Part shown: positions 16,167 through 24,203 of the stretch, in pieces
Position numbering within the stretch: the stretch's first letter is position 1
Layout: every line of letters starts with the position of its first letter
Origin: Azoarcus sp. Aa7
Lineage (GTDB): Bacteria; Pseudomonadota; Gammaproteobacteria; Burkholderiales; Rhodocyclaceae
Length of the DNA stretch: 64,000 nucleotides
Reading direction: 5' to 3'
Assembly: GCF_014822185.1 (NCBI RefSeq)
Contig: NZ_QVLR01000051.1
Coordinates: forward strand, 1 to 64,000
Notes under the pieces: model-generated
Database searches by the model: none
What the model was told of the DNA's origin: nothing
The model's input: the letters and a program-made list of their open reading frames with translations, nothing else
Program-made: the position numbers and the translations under genes

Positions 16167-16420
16167 GCTGACCCCTACACGCTCGACACCAACCACGTGC
16201 GCTTCGCGCTGCCGCAGGGCTACTCGCACGACGACGAGTTCTTCGAATACCTGCGCGACGCGTTCGACGTGATGGATGCCGAAGGCGACGAGCGTCCGGC
16301 GATGATGTCGGTCGGCATGCACTGCCGCCTGCTCGGCCGCCCGGGGCGCTTCCGCGCGCTGCAGCGCGTCCTCAACCACATCGAGAAGCACGATCGCGTG
16401 TGGGTGTGCCGGCGCGTCGA
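16167..16420 (+). pseudogene. C-terminal fragment of a polysaccharide deacetylase / allantoinase (PuuE-like)
   Basis: From PYTLDTNHVRFALPQGYSHDD through EFFEYLRDAFDVMDAEG, MMSVGMHCRLLGRPGRFRALQRVL and HDRVWVCRRVDIA, this is the end of a PuuE-type allantoinase. It starts directly after a stop codon and lacks the N-terminal two thirds including the metal site; the last native residues (usually RHW) are replaced by unrelated sequence. It lies tail to tail with the headless esterase, so the region looks like a deletion scar. Confidence 0.75.
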
Positions 16421-16493
16421 TATCGCAGGCACTGGCGCGAACAGCATCCGTACAGCCCGACTGCTTGATGGACGGGGAGAGAATCTCGCCTCG

Positions 16494-17957
16494 TCATGCG
16501 CAGGAGGACGCATCGCGCGCTGTGCCGGGGCCGCCGTGGAAGAACTGGAAGTTGCTGCGCCCGCGCTGTTTGGCGGCGTACATGGCGACGTCGGCATGCC
16601 TGATCAGTTCGTCTACGTCCTCGCCGTCCTGCGGGAAGATGCTGATGCCGATGCTCGGTGACACCTGCACTTCGACGCCGTTGACGCTGTAGGGGCTCGC
16701 GAGGCGGTCGAGAAGGTTGCCTGCGATCCCGGACACGTCCTCCCTGTCGTGGATGTGCGCCACCACGGCGACGAATTCGTCCCCCCCAAGGCGGCCGACG
16801 ATGTCCTCGCCGCGCAGGCCTTCGGTCAGGCGCCTGGCCACATCCCGGAGCACGGCGTCGCCAACATCGTGCCCGTAAGTGTCGTTGATGGGCTTGAACC
16901 GATCGAGATCGATGAACAGGAAGGCGGCGAGATGATGCCCGCGGCGCATGGCCGGCAGCAGATGGCAGGCCGTCTCGTAGAGCAGGGCGCGATTGGGCAG
17001 GCCGGTCAGCGGGTCGTGGCGCGCTTCGCGGCGCAGCATGTCTTCAATGAGCTTGCGGTCGGTGATGTCGATGTTCACGCCCAGCATGCGTAGTGGCCGA
17101 TGCGCGTCGTCATGATGGATCACCGCGCGCCCGGCGAGCCAGTGTTCCGACCCGTCGGGCCACAGGACACGCCATTCGGCCTCGACGCTGCCGGTCTGCA
17201 GTGCTTCCTGCACCCGCTGTTCGAGTGTCGCGCGATCTTCAGGATGGATCGATTCGCGCCATCCGGCATACGGGCCCTCGAACGCCTTTGCCGGGAAGCC
17301 ATACAGGGCCGCGATTTCCGCCGACCAGTGCACTGTGTCGGCGGGGATGTCCCATTCGAACGTGCCGGTGCGTCCGACCCGCTGCGAAAGTCGCAGTTTC
17401 TGCTCGTCGCTGCTCAGCGGCATCGCGTTCGCATCGTGCTCCCCGGTGCGTTGGAACAGTTCTCGCTCGAGTGCCGCGATGCGCGCTTCGAGTGCATCGC
17501 GGTCGCCGGCGTCTTCCAGACAATGCACAATGTAGCCGGGCCGGTCGTCTTCGCCCGGTATCGGGGCGTTGATCGCGCGCCAGTGGCATTCGACGACGCC
17601 CCCGCCTGCCGCGGCAGGGCGGCGGAAGAAATGGTGCTGCGTCGGCATCGCGTCCGGCACGCAATTCGCGCATGCGCGTTCGAGGGACTGACGCAGCAGC
17701 GATGTCACCGCCGCGGGGTCTTCGGCCGTGGCCGAAAGGATGTCGAAGATCGGGCGGCCGAGGATGTCGGACGGATGAGCCGCGGTATTCCGCAGGTAGG
17801 CGTCGTTGGCCGCGACGATTTTGCAATCCGGATCGAGGACCAGACATGGCACCGGAATGGCCATAAAGATGCGGCCCAGATCTTCGGCCGGAATCAATGA
17901 AGCGGGAGCGCGGTCGATCGATCCCTGCGTGACGGTCCCCTTCGCCCGGATGGACAT
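16494..17957 (-). CDS. PAS-PAS diguanylate cyclase
   Basis: A 487-residue cytoplasmic sensor. PAS 1 covers about residues 25-150 (IPVPCLVLDPDCKIVAANDAYL), a short coiled coil follows (DALEARIAALERELFQR), then PAS 2 at about 185-305 with a PAC end (MLGVNIDITDRKLIEDML). The GGDEF domain begins at RHDPLTGLPNR (314); the active motif GGDEF is intact at 391-395 and an inhibitory RxxD (R382-D385) lies five residues before it. It should make c-di-GMP under feedback control. It is divergent from the KaiC-like operon 131 bases away. Confidence 0.93.
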   Translation of the reverse strand: MSIRAKGTVTQGSIDRAPASLIPAEDLGRIFMAIPVPCLVLDPDCKIVAANDAYLRNTAAHPSDILGRPIFDILSATAEDPAAVTSLLRQSLERACANCVPDAMPTQHHFFRRPAAAGGGVVECHWRAINAPIPGEDDRPGYIVHCLEDAGDRDALEARIAALERELFQRTGEHDANAMPLSSDEQKLRLSQRVGRTGTFEWDIPADTVHWSAEIAALYGFPAKAFEGPYAGWRESIHPEDRATLEQRVQEALQTGSVEAEWRVLWPDGSEHWLAGRAVIHHDDAHRPLRMLGVNIDITDRKLIEDMLRREARHDPLTGLPNRALLYETACHLLPAMRRGHHLAAFLFIDLDRFKPINDTYGHDVGDAVLRDVARRLTEGLRGEDIVGRLGGDEFVAVVAHIHDREDVSGIAGNLLDRLASPYSVNGVEVQVSPSIGISIFPQDGEDVDELIRHADVAMYAAKQRGRSNFQFFHGGPGTARDASSCA

Positions 17958-18088
17958 AACGCATCCTCCTCACCCTTGGCGACTGAACATTAGGCAAGAA
18001 GCGGGGCATGCCGTTCCCGCCCGGCAACGCAACCGCGGGCGTTCATGCGGGTCAAACGTACCAGGCCAAGGAAGCGGAGTGCCTTGCC

Positions 18089-19555
18089 ATGAATCTGGAC
18101 GATCTGGGGGTGCGCATCGGCAGCGGCATCGACGGGCTGGATGAAGTGCTGTGCGGCGGTTTCATCAAGGACCGTGCCTATCTCGTGCGCGGCGGTCCCG
18201 GAACGGGGAAGACGATGCTGGGGCTGCATTTCCTCGCCGCGGGGGCGAGGCAAGGGGAGCGCAGCCTCTTCATCACGCTCGCCGAGCCGGAGAAGCAGTT
18301 GCGGCAAAACGGATCGGCGCTGGGCCTCGAGCTCGAGCGGGTGAGCTTCCTCGATCTGTCGCCGACACCGGAGTTTTTCGCCGAGTCCGGCTCGTACGAC
18401 ATCTTTTCGCCGGCAGAGGTCGATCTGGAGCCGATCACCCGCCGCATCGTCGGCGAGATCGAAGCCTTGCGACCGCAGCGCGTCTTTCTTGACGCGATGA
18501 CGCAGTTCCGCTACCTGGCGGCGGAGCCGTTCCACTTCTTCAAGCAGGTATTGTCCTTCCTGCGCTTTCTTGTGGGGCAGGGCGCGACGGTTCTGTTCAC
18601 TTCCGAAGGCAGTCCGACCGCCCCGGACGAGGATCTGCAGTTCATGGCCGACGGGGTGATCACCCTCGCCGTGACGCCGCAGGGGCGCAGCCTGAATGTC
18701 GCGAAATTCCGCGGTTCGGGTTTTCGCGATGGCTGGCATGCGCTGCGCTTGGGCGACACCGGCATGACGATCTTCCCGCGGCTCGTTCCGGACCAGCCGC
18801 GGGACGAGATTGCCGGCGAGATTCAGTCCCTGGGTGTGCCCGGCCTCGACGAACTGCTGCACGGCGGCATCGAGCGCGGCACCGTGACCATCATCAGCGG
18901 CCCGTCGGGCGTGGGCAAGACGACCCTGTGCTTGCAGTTGCTCAAGGAGGTTGCGGCGCGCCGCGGACACGGCATCGTGTATACGTTCGACGAAAGCGTG
19001 GAGATGATCCTGCGCCGTTGCGACGCCATCAGCCTGCCCGTGCGGTCGCTGGTGGGGCAGGGTACGTTGCGGCTGCAACAGATCGAGCCGTTGCGCTTTT
19101 CGCCGGCGGAGTTCTACCGGCAGGTCGTGCGCGACATCGAAAACCAGGGCGCGCGCACCGCGGTGATCGACAGCATCGCGGGATTCCGGCTCTCGCTAAG
19201 CGGAGACGATCTGGTCAGCGACCTTCATGCCCTGTGCCGTGATCTGCGCAACCGCGGCATGACCGTGCTGCTGGTGGACGAAGTCGAGTCGATCACGGGT
19301 GACTTCCAGGCCACAGAGACCGGCCTGGGGTATCTGGCCGACAACATCGTGTTTCTGCGCTATCTCGAGGTTCGCGGTGAGCTGCGCAAGGCGATAGGCG
19401 TTCTGAAGAAGCGCCTCGGCGACTTCGAGAAGACCTTGCGCGAGATCGAGATCACCGCCGACGGCATCAAGGTCGGCAAGCCCCTCACCGACCTGCGCGG
19501 CATTCTGACCGGTACCCCGGAGTGGCGCCACGAGTCTGGAGTCACGCCCCAATGA
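18089..19555 (+). CDS. KaiC-like double-domain ATPase
   Basis: A 488-residue protein with two RecA/KaiC domains. Domain 1: SGIDGLDEVLCGGF, P-loop GGPGTGKT (35-42), acidic stretch FITLAEPEKQL and Walker B VFLDAMTQ. Domain 2: GVPGLDELLHGGI, P-loop SGPSGVGKT (271-279), TFDESVEMI and AVIDSIAGF. Outside cyanobacteria such proteins act in stress or signalling, not a clock; no kaiB was found. The ATG at 18089 fits the start of the domain; an earlier in-frame ATG at 18008 adds 27 residues of poor sense. Its stop overlaps the start of a receiver-domain gene. Confidence 0.88.
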   Translation: MNLDDLGVRIGSGIDGLDEVLCGGFIKDRAYLVRGGPGTGKTMLGLHFLAAGARQGERSLFITLAEPEKQLRQNGSALGLELERVSFLDLSPTPEFFAESGSYDIFSPAEVDLEPITRRIVGEIEALRPQRVFLDAMTQFRYLAAEPFHFFKQVLSFLRFLVGQGATVLFTSEGSPTAPDEDLQFMADGVITLAVTPQGRSLNVAKFRGSGFRDGWHALRLGDTGMTIFPRLVPDQPRDEIAGEIQSLGVPGLDELLHGGIERGTVTIISGPSGVGKTTLCLQLLKEVAARRGHGIVYTFDESVEMILRRCDAISLPVRSLVGQGTLRLQQIEPLRFSPAEFYRQVVRDIENQGARTAVIDSIAGFRLSLSGDDLVSDLHALCRDLRNRGMTVLLVDEVESITGDFQATETGLGYLADNIVFLRYLEVRGELRKAIGVLKKRLGDFEKTLREIEITADGIKVGKPLTDLRGILTGTPEWRHESGVTPQ

Positions 19556-19932
19556 ACAGTGTGCCACCGCGGGCGGTCCTCGTTGTCGACCGCAATCCGC
19601 GCAATCTCGCCCTCCTGCTGCAATGCCTGTCGGGCAACGGCTTCGAGACGCTGTGCGCGGCCGATCTGGCGCAGTTCGACGCGGTGCTCGCGCAGTCCGG
19701 CGCGATCGCGCTTGCGCTGGTGGATGTCGACGGATTCGACATTGCCGTGTGGGACCGCTGCCGCCGGCTGCGCGAGCGCCAGGTCGAGGTGCTGGTGCTG
19801 GTCGGGCGGCGCGCGAAACCCTTCATGCAACTGCACGGCGCACGCTGCGGGGCGCGGGCGGTACTACCCAAACCGCTCTCGCCGAAGCTGCTCGCGCAGA
19901 TGGTGCGCGGCCTGCTGGAGGAGCCGGCGTGA
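19552..19932 (+). CDS. Stand-alone receiver-like domain, degenerate
   Basis: A 126-residue CheY-like fold: VLVVDRNPRNLALLLQCLSGNGF, ALVDVDGFDI with the presumed phospho-Asp, and AVLPKPLSPKLL with the conserved Lys. The acidic pocket has one Asp instead of two (VVDRN), and the usual Thr/Ser after strand 4 is missing (VLVGRRA), so phosphorylation may be lost or altered. It is translationally coupled at both ends: ATGA with the KaiC-like gene and GTGA with the GGDEF-EAL gene. It may carry a signal between the two. Confidence 0.75.
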   Translation: MNSVPPRAVLVVDRNPRNLALLLQCLSGNGFETLCAADLAQFDAVLAQSGAIALALVDVDGFDIAVWDRCRRLRERQVEVLVLVGRRAKPFMQLHGARCGARAVLPKPLSPKLLAQMVRGLLEEPA

Positions 19933-21656
19933 CGCGCGTTCTGCTGCTGCTCGCTCATCGCCGCAACCGCCGCCTGCTGGCGGAGTGGCTCGCCCCGCAC
20001 TATCAGGTCGTGGTCGGCGAGAGTGCAGGGTCGCTCGGGCAGCCCTTCGACCTCGGCATCGTCGACGGCCCGGCGCTGGAGCGGCTGCGCGATGCGATCG
20101 CTGCGCGCAAGGAACGCGAGCAGCCGATCCTGCTGCCCTTCCTGTTTGTGACCGCGCGGCGCGGCGCCGGCCTCGGCACGCAACAGCTGTGGCAAACCGT
20201 CGACGAGGTGATCGCGACGCCGATCGAGAAGGCCGAGTTGCAGGTGCGCCTGCAGGTGCTGGCGCGCATGCGCAAGTTGTCGCTCGATCTCCGGACGACC
20301 CACGAGGCGCAGTTGCGCCACATGGCCCTGCACGATCCGCTCACCGATCTTCCGAACCGGTATCTGTTTTCGGAACGCCTCGGGGCGGCGGTCGCCCGCG
20401 CGCGCGCGGACCGCCGTTCGCTGGCCGTGCTGCTGCTCGATCTGGATCGTTTCAACGCGATCAACGAGTCCTTCGGACATGCCTACGGCGACCTGCTGCT
20501 GCAGGCGGTCGCCGCGCGCCTCGCCGCCTGTCTGCCGCGCGACACGCTGGCCCACTTCGGCGGCGACAGCTTTGCCGCGTTCCTGCCCGAGTTCCAGCAT
20601 TTGCGCGAACCGGTGCTCGTGGCGGAGCGGCTGCTCGCGGCGTTGTCGTCGCAGCCCTTCGAGTTGGTCGGTCATACCGTGTATGCAACGGCGAGCGTCG
20701 GCATCACGCTTTTTCCGGAGGATGCAGGGCATGCGGCGGCCCTGCTCGAGAACGCCGATACCGCCCTGTATCGTGCCAAGGGCGAGGGCGGCGGCACCTA
20801 CCAGTTCTATACGCCGCAGATGAAGACCCAGGTGCTCGACCGCCTCAACCTCGAGACCCGCCTGCGTGGAGCGGTGGAGCGTGGCGAACTGGTGCTCGAA
20901 TACCAGCCCCAGGTCGATATCGCCAGCGGAGACATCGTCGGTTTCGAGGCCCTCGCGCGCTGGGACGAGCCCGAACTCGGGCGGGTGGCGCCGACCCGCT
21001 TCATCCCGATTGCGGAGGAGACCGGCCTCGTCGAGTCGATCGGCGAATGGGCACTCGCCGCGGCTTGCCGGCAGAACAAGGCGTGGCAGCAGGCGGGGTT
21101 GCCGCCGTTGCGCGCGGCCGTCAACGTGTCGGCGCGCCAGTTCCGCCACGGTGTCGAGAAGATCGTCGCGCGCGTGCTCGCCGAGACGGGGCTGGATCCG
21201 TGCTACCTCGAGCTGGAGATCACCGAGAGCAGTCTGATGGAGTGCGCGCCCGAATCGATGGAGGTATTGCGCAAGCTGCGGGGGCTGGGGGTGCAGCTGT
21301 CGATCGACGATTTCGGCACTGGCTATTCGGCGATGAGCTACCTAAAGCGGTTGCCGGTTGCGACGCTGAAGATCGACCGCTCGTTCGTCAGCGACATCGC
21401 GCACGACGCCGACAGCGTCGCGATCGTGCGCGCGATCGTCGCGGTCGCGCACAGCCTGAAGCTCAAGGTCATCGCGGAGGGGGTTGAGACGGTCGAGCAA
21501 CTGGAGAACCTGCGTGCCCACGGCTGCGACGAAGTCCAAGGCTTCGTGGTCGGACGGCCGGTGCCGGCGGCCGATTTCGCCCAACCCCTGCGCCGGCGTC
21601 GCGCGGAGGCGTGGGATGGGAACCGGCATTCGTCGCCGCGGTCAACAGCAGCGTGA
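19929..21656 (+). CDS. Receiver-like, degenerate GGDEF and EAL protein (probable c-di-GMP phosphodiesterase)
   Basis: A 575-residue protein. Residues 1-115 look like an eroded receiver domain (TRVLLLLAHRRNRRLLAEWL). GGDEF domain: HDPLTDLPNRYLF, DLDRFNAIN, but the active motif reads GGDSF (211-215) and the RxxD I-site is gone, so it is probably not a cyclase. EAL domain: FEALARW (339-345), NVSARQFR, ELEITES, IDDFGTGYS and KIDRSFV, with EGVETVEQ, all intact. So c-di-GMP hydrolysis is likely, perhaps tuned by GTP binding in the GGDSF domain. GTG start overlaps the previous stop. Confidence 0.9.
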   Translation: MTRVLLLLAHRRNRRLLAEWLAPHYQVVVGESAGSLGQPFDLGIVDGPALERLRDAIAARKEREQPILLPFLFVTARRGAGLGTQQLWQTVDEVIATPIEKAELQVRLQVLARMRKLSLDLRTTHEAQLRHMALHDPLTDLPNRYLFSERLGAAVARARADRRSLAVLLLDLDRFNAINESFGHAYGDLLLQAVAARLAACLPRDTLAHFGGDSFAAFLPEFQHLREPVLVAERLLAALSSQPFELVGHTVYATASVGITLFPEDAGHAAALLENADTALYRAKGEGGGTYQFYTPQMKTQVLDRLNLETRLRGAVERGELVLEYQPQVDIASGDIVGFEALARWDEPELGRVAPTRFIPIAEETGLVESIGEWALAAACRQNKAWQQAGLPPLRAAVNVSARQFRHGVEKIVARVLAETGLDPCYLELEITESSLMECAPESMEVLRKLRGLGVQLSIDDFGTGYSAMSYLKRLPVATLKIDRSFVSDIAHDADSVAIVRAIVAVAHSLKLKVIAEGVETVEQLENLRAHGCDEVQGFVVGRPVPAADFAQPLRRRRAEAWDGNRHSSPRSTAA

Positions 21657-21808
21657 AGGTACCCGGATGACCCCAAGGCGAGACGGCGGGTCGGTCGAGC
21701 GCACCGGATCGCGGTAGTCAGTCGAGCGAATTGCCCGGTGACGACCATCCGCAGTCTCCCCTCGCGGTCGGACGGTGATCTGCATTCGTCGTGTGCGGAG
21801 GGAAGATC

Positions 21809-22171
21809 ATGTCAGCAACAGTCAAACACTGGCAAGACCCGGTGAATCTCATCTTGGGCGTGTGGCTCGCGGTATCGCCGTGGGCGTTTTCCTACGCGAT
21901 GGAGACGACGCCGACCTGGAATGCGGTGATTGCCGGAGCGCTCGTCGCAGCACTCGCGTTGTTCGAACTCTTCAAGGTCGCGGCTTGGGAAGAGTGGTCA
22001 AGCGTGGCAATCGGCGCATGGCTCGTGGCCTCGCCGTGGATCCTCGGCTTTGCGGGAGTCACGGCGGCCGTGTGGAATGCAGTGCTCGTCGGTCTGGTGG
22101 TCGCCGTACTCGCGCTCTGGGCGCTGGGTACGGACAAGAGCATCGGCGGGTGGTGGACGCCGGCGACGTAA
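21809..22171 (+). CDS. SPW-repeat small membrane protein
   Basis: A 120-residue protein with four membrane helices arranged as two repeats, each with an S-P-W motif: WLAVSPWAFSY and WLVASPWILGF. These match the SPW repeat family, whose function is not known. The ATG at 21809 has GAGGGAAG eight bases upstream. It stands before two small heat shock protein genes, so membrane stress is a possible theme. Confidence 0.85.
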   Translation: MSATVKHWQDPVNLILGVWLAVSPWAFSYAMETTPTWNAVIAGALVAALALFELFKVAAWEEWSSVAIGAWLVASPWILGFAGVTAAVWNAVLVGLVVAVLALWALGTDKSIGGWWTPAT

Positions 22172-22224
22172 TCAAGCGCTAGACGGAGGAAACGTATCAG
22201 GCTTCCGGAAAGGACGTGGGGGTC

Positions 22225-22671
22225 ATGTTGGGCAGTTGGATGAGCAGTTTCGACAAGAGCATCTTCGACGATTTCGCGCCGTTCGAAGAGGAAATGGACA
22301 GGATGTTCGACACGCTGAATCGGACGACCGGGATCCGGGCCGTTCGCAGAGGCTCATTCCCGCAGGTCAACATCGGCGCAAGTCCGGAGAGGGTGGACGT
22401 TTACCTCTTCGGGGCCGGACTCGATCCGAAGACGGTCGACATCTCGATCGAGAAGAGTCTGCTGGCAGTGTCGGGCAGCCGCGAGGTGCCGACCCGGGAA
22501 GGGGGCGCCTACTACCGGCGCGAGCGTTTCGGCGGCGATTTCCGTCGGGTCGTTTCGTTGCCCGAGGATGTGGATCCCGAACACGCGGATGCGAACTACC
22601 GGGATGGCGTCCTGCATATCACCGTCCCGCGCCGCGAATCGGTGCGCCCGCGGCAGATCGAAGTACGGTGA
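22225..22671 (+). CDS. Small heat shock protein, Hsp20 family
   Basis: A 148-residue alpha-crystallin-type chaperone. The crystallin domain runs from FPQVNIGASPERVDVYLFGAGLDP to the end, with VSLPEDVDPEHADANYRDGVLHITVPR, the A-x-x-x-n-GVL motif of the family. It holds unfolding proteins. The ATG at 22225 is chosen; a GTG at 22216 is also in frame. It is followed 18 bases later by a second hsp20 gene, a common tandem. Confidence 0.9.
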   Translation: MLGSWMSSFDKSIFDDFAPFEEEMDRMFDTLNRTTGIRAVRRGSFPQVNIGASPERVDVYLFGAGLDPKTVDISIEKSLLAVSGSREVPTREGGAYYRRERFGGDFRRVVSLPEDVDPEHADANYRDGVLHITVPRRESVRPRQIEVR

Positions 22672-22689
22672 ACGTGATGGAGGTGCATC

Positions 22690-23097
22690 ATGGAAACCAC
22701 ATCGGAAGTTGCAAGGACGCAAGACGCCGGCACAAGCGCAGTGCAGGTGAAAACGGGTGAGGAGGTGCGCACGCTGATGCCGCTGGTTGATATCTTCGAG
22801 GACAGCGAAGGGATCACGGTGGAGGCGGACCTCCCCGGTGTCGCGAAGGACCGTCTCAACGTTCAGGCCGATCGTCATCGCTTGACCATAGAGGGTGACG
22901 TGGTGATCGACATGCCGGAGGGGATGGAAGCGCTGTACGCGGACGTGCAGGCCACGCGCTATGCGCGCAGCTTTGCGCTGAGCGGCGAGCTGGACGCGGA
23001 GCGAACCGAAGCGAGCCTGAAGGATGGCGTGCTGACGGTGCACATCCCGAAACGCTCGGAATTCCGTCCCCGCAAGATCGAAGTCCGCGTGAGCTGA
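22690..23097 (+). CDS. Small heat shock protein, Hsp20 family, second copy
   Basis: A 135-residue Hsp20. The core LVDIFEDSEGITVEADLPGV is followed by LNVQADRHRLTIEGDV, then RSFALSGELDAERTEASLKDGVLTVHIPK with the A-x-L-K-D-GVL signature. It differs clearly from the gene upstream, so this is an old duplication rather than a recent one. GGAGG stands seven bases before the ATG. A hairpin with an eight-base stem follows the stop. Confidence 0.92.
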   Translation: METTSEVARTQDAGTSAVQVKTGEEVRTLMPLVDIFEDSEGITVEADLPGVAKDRLNVQADRHRLTIEGDVVIDMPEGMEALYADVQATRYARSFALSGELDAERTEASLKDGVLTVHIPKRSEFRPRKIEVRVS

Positions 23098-23118
23098 GCC
23101 GTCGCGTGGCGCGAGTCT

Positions 23119-23148
23119 AGGCGGCGTCCGGGAGACCAGGCGCCGCCT
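23119..23148 (+). terminator. Terminator-like hairpin after the hsp20 pair
   Basis: AGGCGGCG at 23119-23126 and CGCCGCCT at 23141-23148 form a perfect eight-base stem with a 14-base loop, 22 bases after the stop. Only a weak T-rich stretch follows, so termination strength is uncertain. Confidence 0.4.
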
Positions 23149-23363
23149 GTCTTGTGTACCCGGCACGGACGCATTGCCGCGGGTTCAACTCCCGCCGTAA
23201 GTTGACCACGGGGAACGAAGCGCGATTGCGCGAGGGCGCCCCGCGTCCGTGCGGAGGCGCCGTCGGTCTGCGCACCACCGCCGATGGGATGCGGCCCGAG
23301 GCCGGCCGCTAAATTCGACTCGGTTTGGTAGGGGATCCGTGCGGGGTGCCAGGATCTTTCGTC

Positions 23364-23423
23364 CGATGTGTGTACATCCACGTATTTACAAAATAGCTCG
23401 CCCGGCCTAATGTACACACATCG
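23364..23423. promoter_or_regulatory. Inverted-repeat operator upstream of the VapBC-type pair
   Basis: CGATGTGTGTACAT (23364-23377) and its exact reverse complement ATGTACACACATCG (23410-23423) lie 32 bases apart, ending 23 bases before the antitoxin ATG. The arms enclose a less GC-rich stretch that should hold the promoter. This layout is typical for self-repression by an AbrB-fold antitoxin with its toxin. The rest of the 349-base gap (23098-23446) shows no gene. Confidence 0.7.
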
Positions 23424-23446
23424 TACATCCGCCATAGGGGCTTGCC

Positions 23447-23683
23447 ATGCACACCACGCGTGCCTTCAAGAACGGCAATTCACAGGCCGTGCGTATCCCA
23501 TCGGACCTGGCTTATGAACGCACCGACATCGAGCTGGAAATCGAACGCGTGGGCGACGAGTTGCGCATTCGTCCCGCGCGTCGGTCTCTCGCTGGTGTAA
23601 TGGCCAAGTTCGCGAGGTTCTCCCCGGACTTCATGGCTGAAGGTCGCGGCGATCAGGAGCAAGCCGAAAGGGATGCCCTGTGA
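23447..23683 (+). CDS. vapB: AbrB/VapB-type antitoxin
   Basis: A 78-residue antitoxin. The N-terminal swapped-hairpin DNA-binding fold is clear: TTRAFKNGNSQAVRIPSDL, with the NGNSQAVR-P block of VapB proteins. The C-terminal half, FARFSPDFMAEGRGDQEQAERD, would wrap the toxin. It overlaps the toxin ATG by one base, and the inverted repeat upstream is its likely operator. Confidence 0.92.
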   Translation: MHTTRAFKNGNSQAVRIPSDLAYERTDIELEIERVGDELRIRPARRSLAGVMAKFARFSPDFMAEGRGDQEQAERDAL

Positions 23684-24099
23684 TGGCGCGCTACATGCTC
23701 GACACCAACATGTGCATCTATCTGATGAAGAACCATCCCGAGGAGGTCGCTCGACGCTTTGCCGAGTGCTATGTGGGTGATGTCGTAATGTCAGCAATCA
23801 CCTTTGCCGAACTTCAATACGGGGTAGCGGTGTCGGCCGATCCGGAGCGCGAGCGCGCCAATCTTGACGACCTCATCCAGGATATTCCTGTGATGCCGTT
23901 CGATGCCGAAGCGGCAATTGCGTATGGCCCGATCCGACTGGCCTCTCGCGAGAGCAAGAAGGATCACCTCGACAAGTTGATTGCAGCCCATGCTGTGGCG
24001 CTCGGCGTTGCGGTCGTCACCAACAACATGAAGGACTTCGCACGGTACCCCGAAGTGATCACGGAGAACTGGCTGACGCCAATTGAACCGGAGCATTGA
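23683..24099 (+). CDS. vapC: PIN-domain ribonuclease toxin
   Basis: A 138-residue PIN-domain toxin. The metal-binding acids appear in MLDTNMCIYL (Asp7), SAITFAELQYG (Glu), DHLDKLIAAHAVALG and VVTNNMKDFARYP (Asp). VapC proteins usually cut initiator tRNA or rRNA. The ATG at 23683 is preferred; a GTG three bases earlier is also possible. It is less GC-rich than the surrounding genes, in line with a mobile toxin-antitoxin pair. Confidence 0.92.
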   Translation: MARYMLDTNMCIYLMKNHPEEVARRFAECYVGDVVMSAITFAELQYGVAVSADPERERANLDDLIQDIPVMPFDAEAAIAYGPIRLASRESKKDHLDKLIAAHAVALGVAVVTNNMKDFARYPEVITENWLTPIEPEH

Positions 24100-24203
24100 G
24101 CCGAGCGCTTCAACGTAAGTGTCATTTCGAGGCCGCTTTCGCAGCCAAGGCTCGATGAGCCTGCATGGCGCCCGAATGTCCTCATGCCCACCCGGCACTC
24201 TGT

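Noticed and set aside
18089-19555. Circadian clock function for the KaiC-like protein.
   Set aside because: No kaiB or kaiA in the window, and KaiC-like proteins outside cyanobacteria usually lack clock roles.
23098-23363. Possible small RNA or CRISPR-like repeat after the hsp20 genes.
   Set aside because: Only one hairpin and no repeated spacers; best read as a terminator plus the vapBC promoter region.
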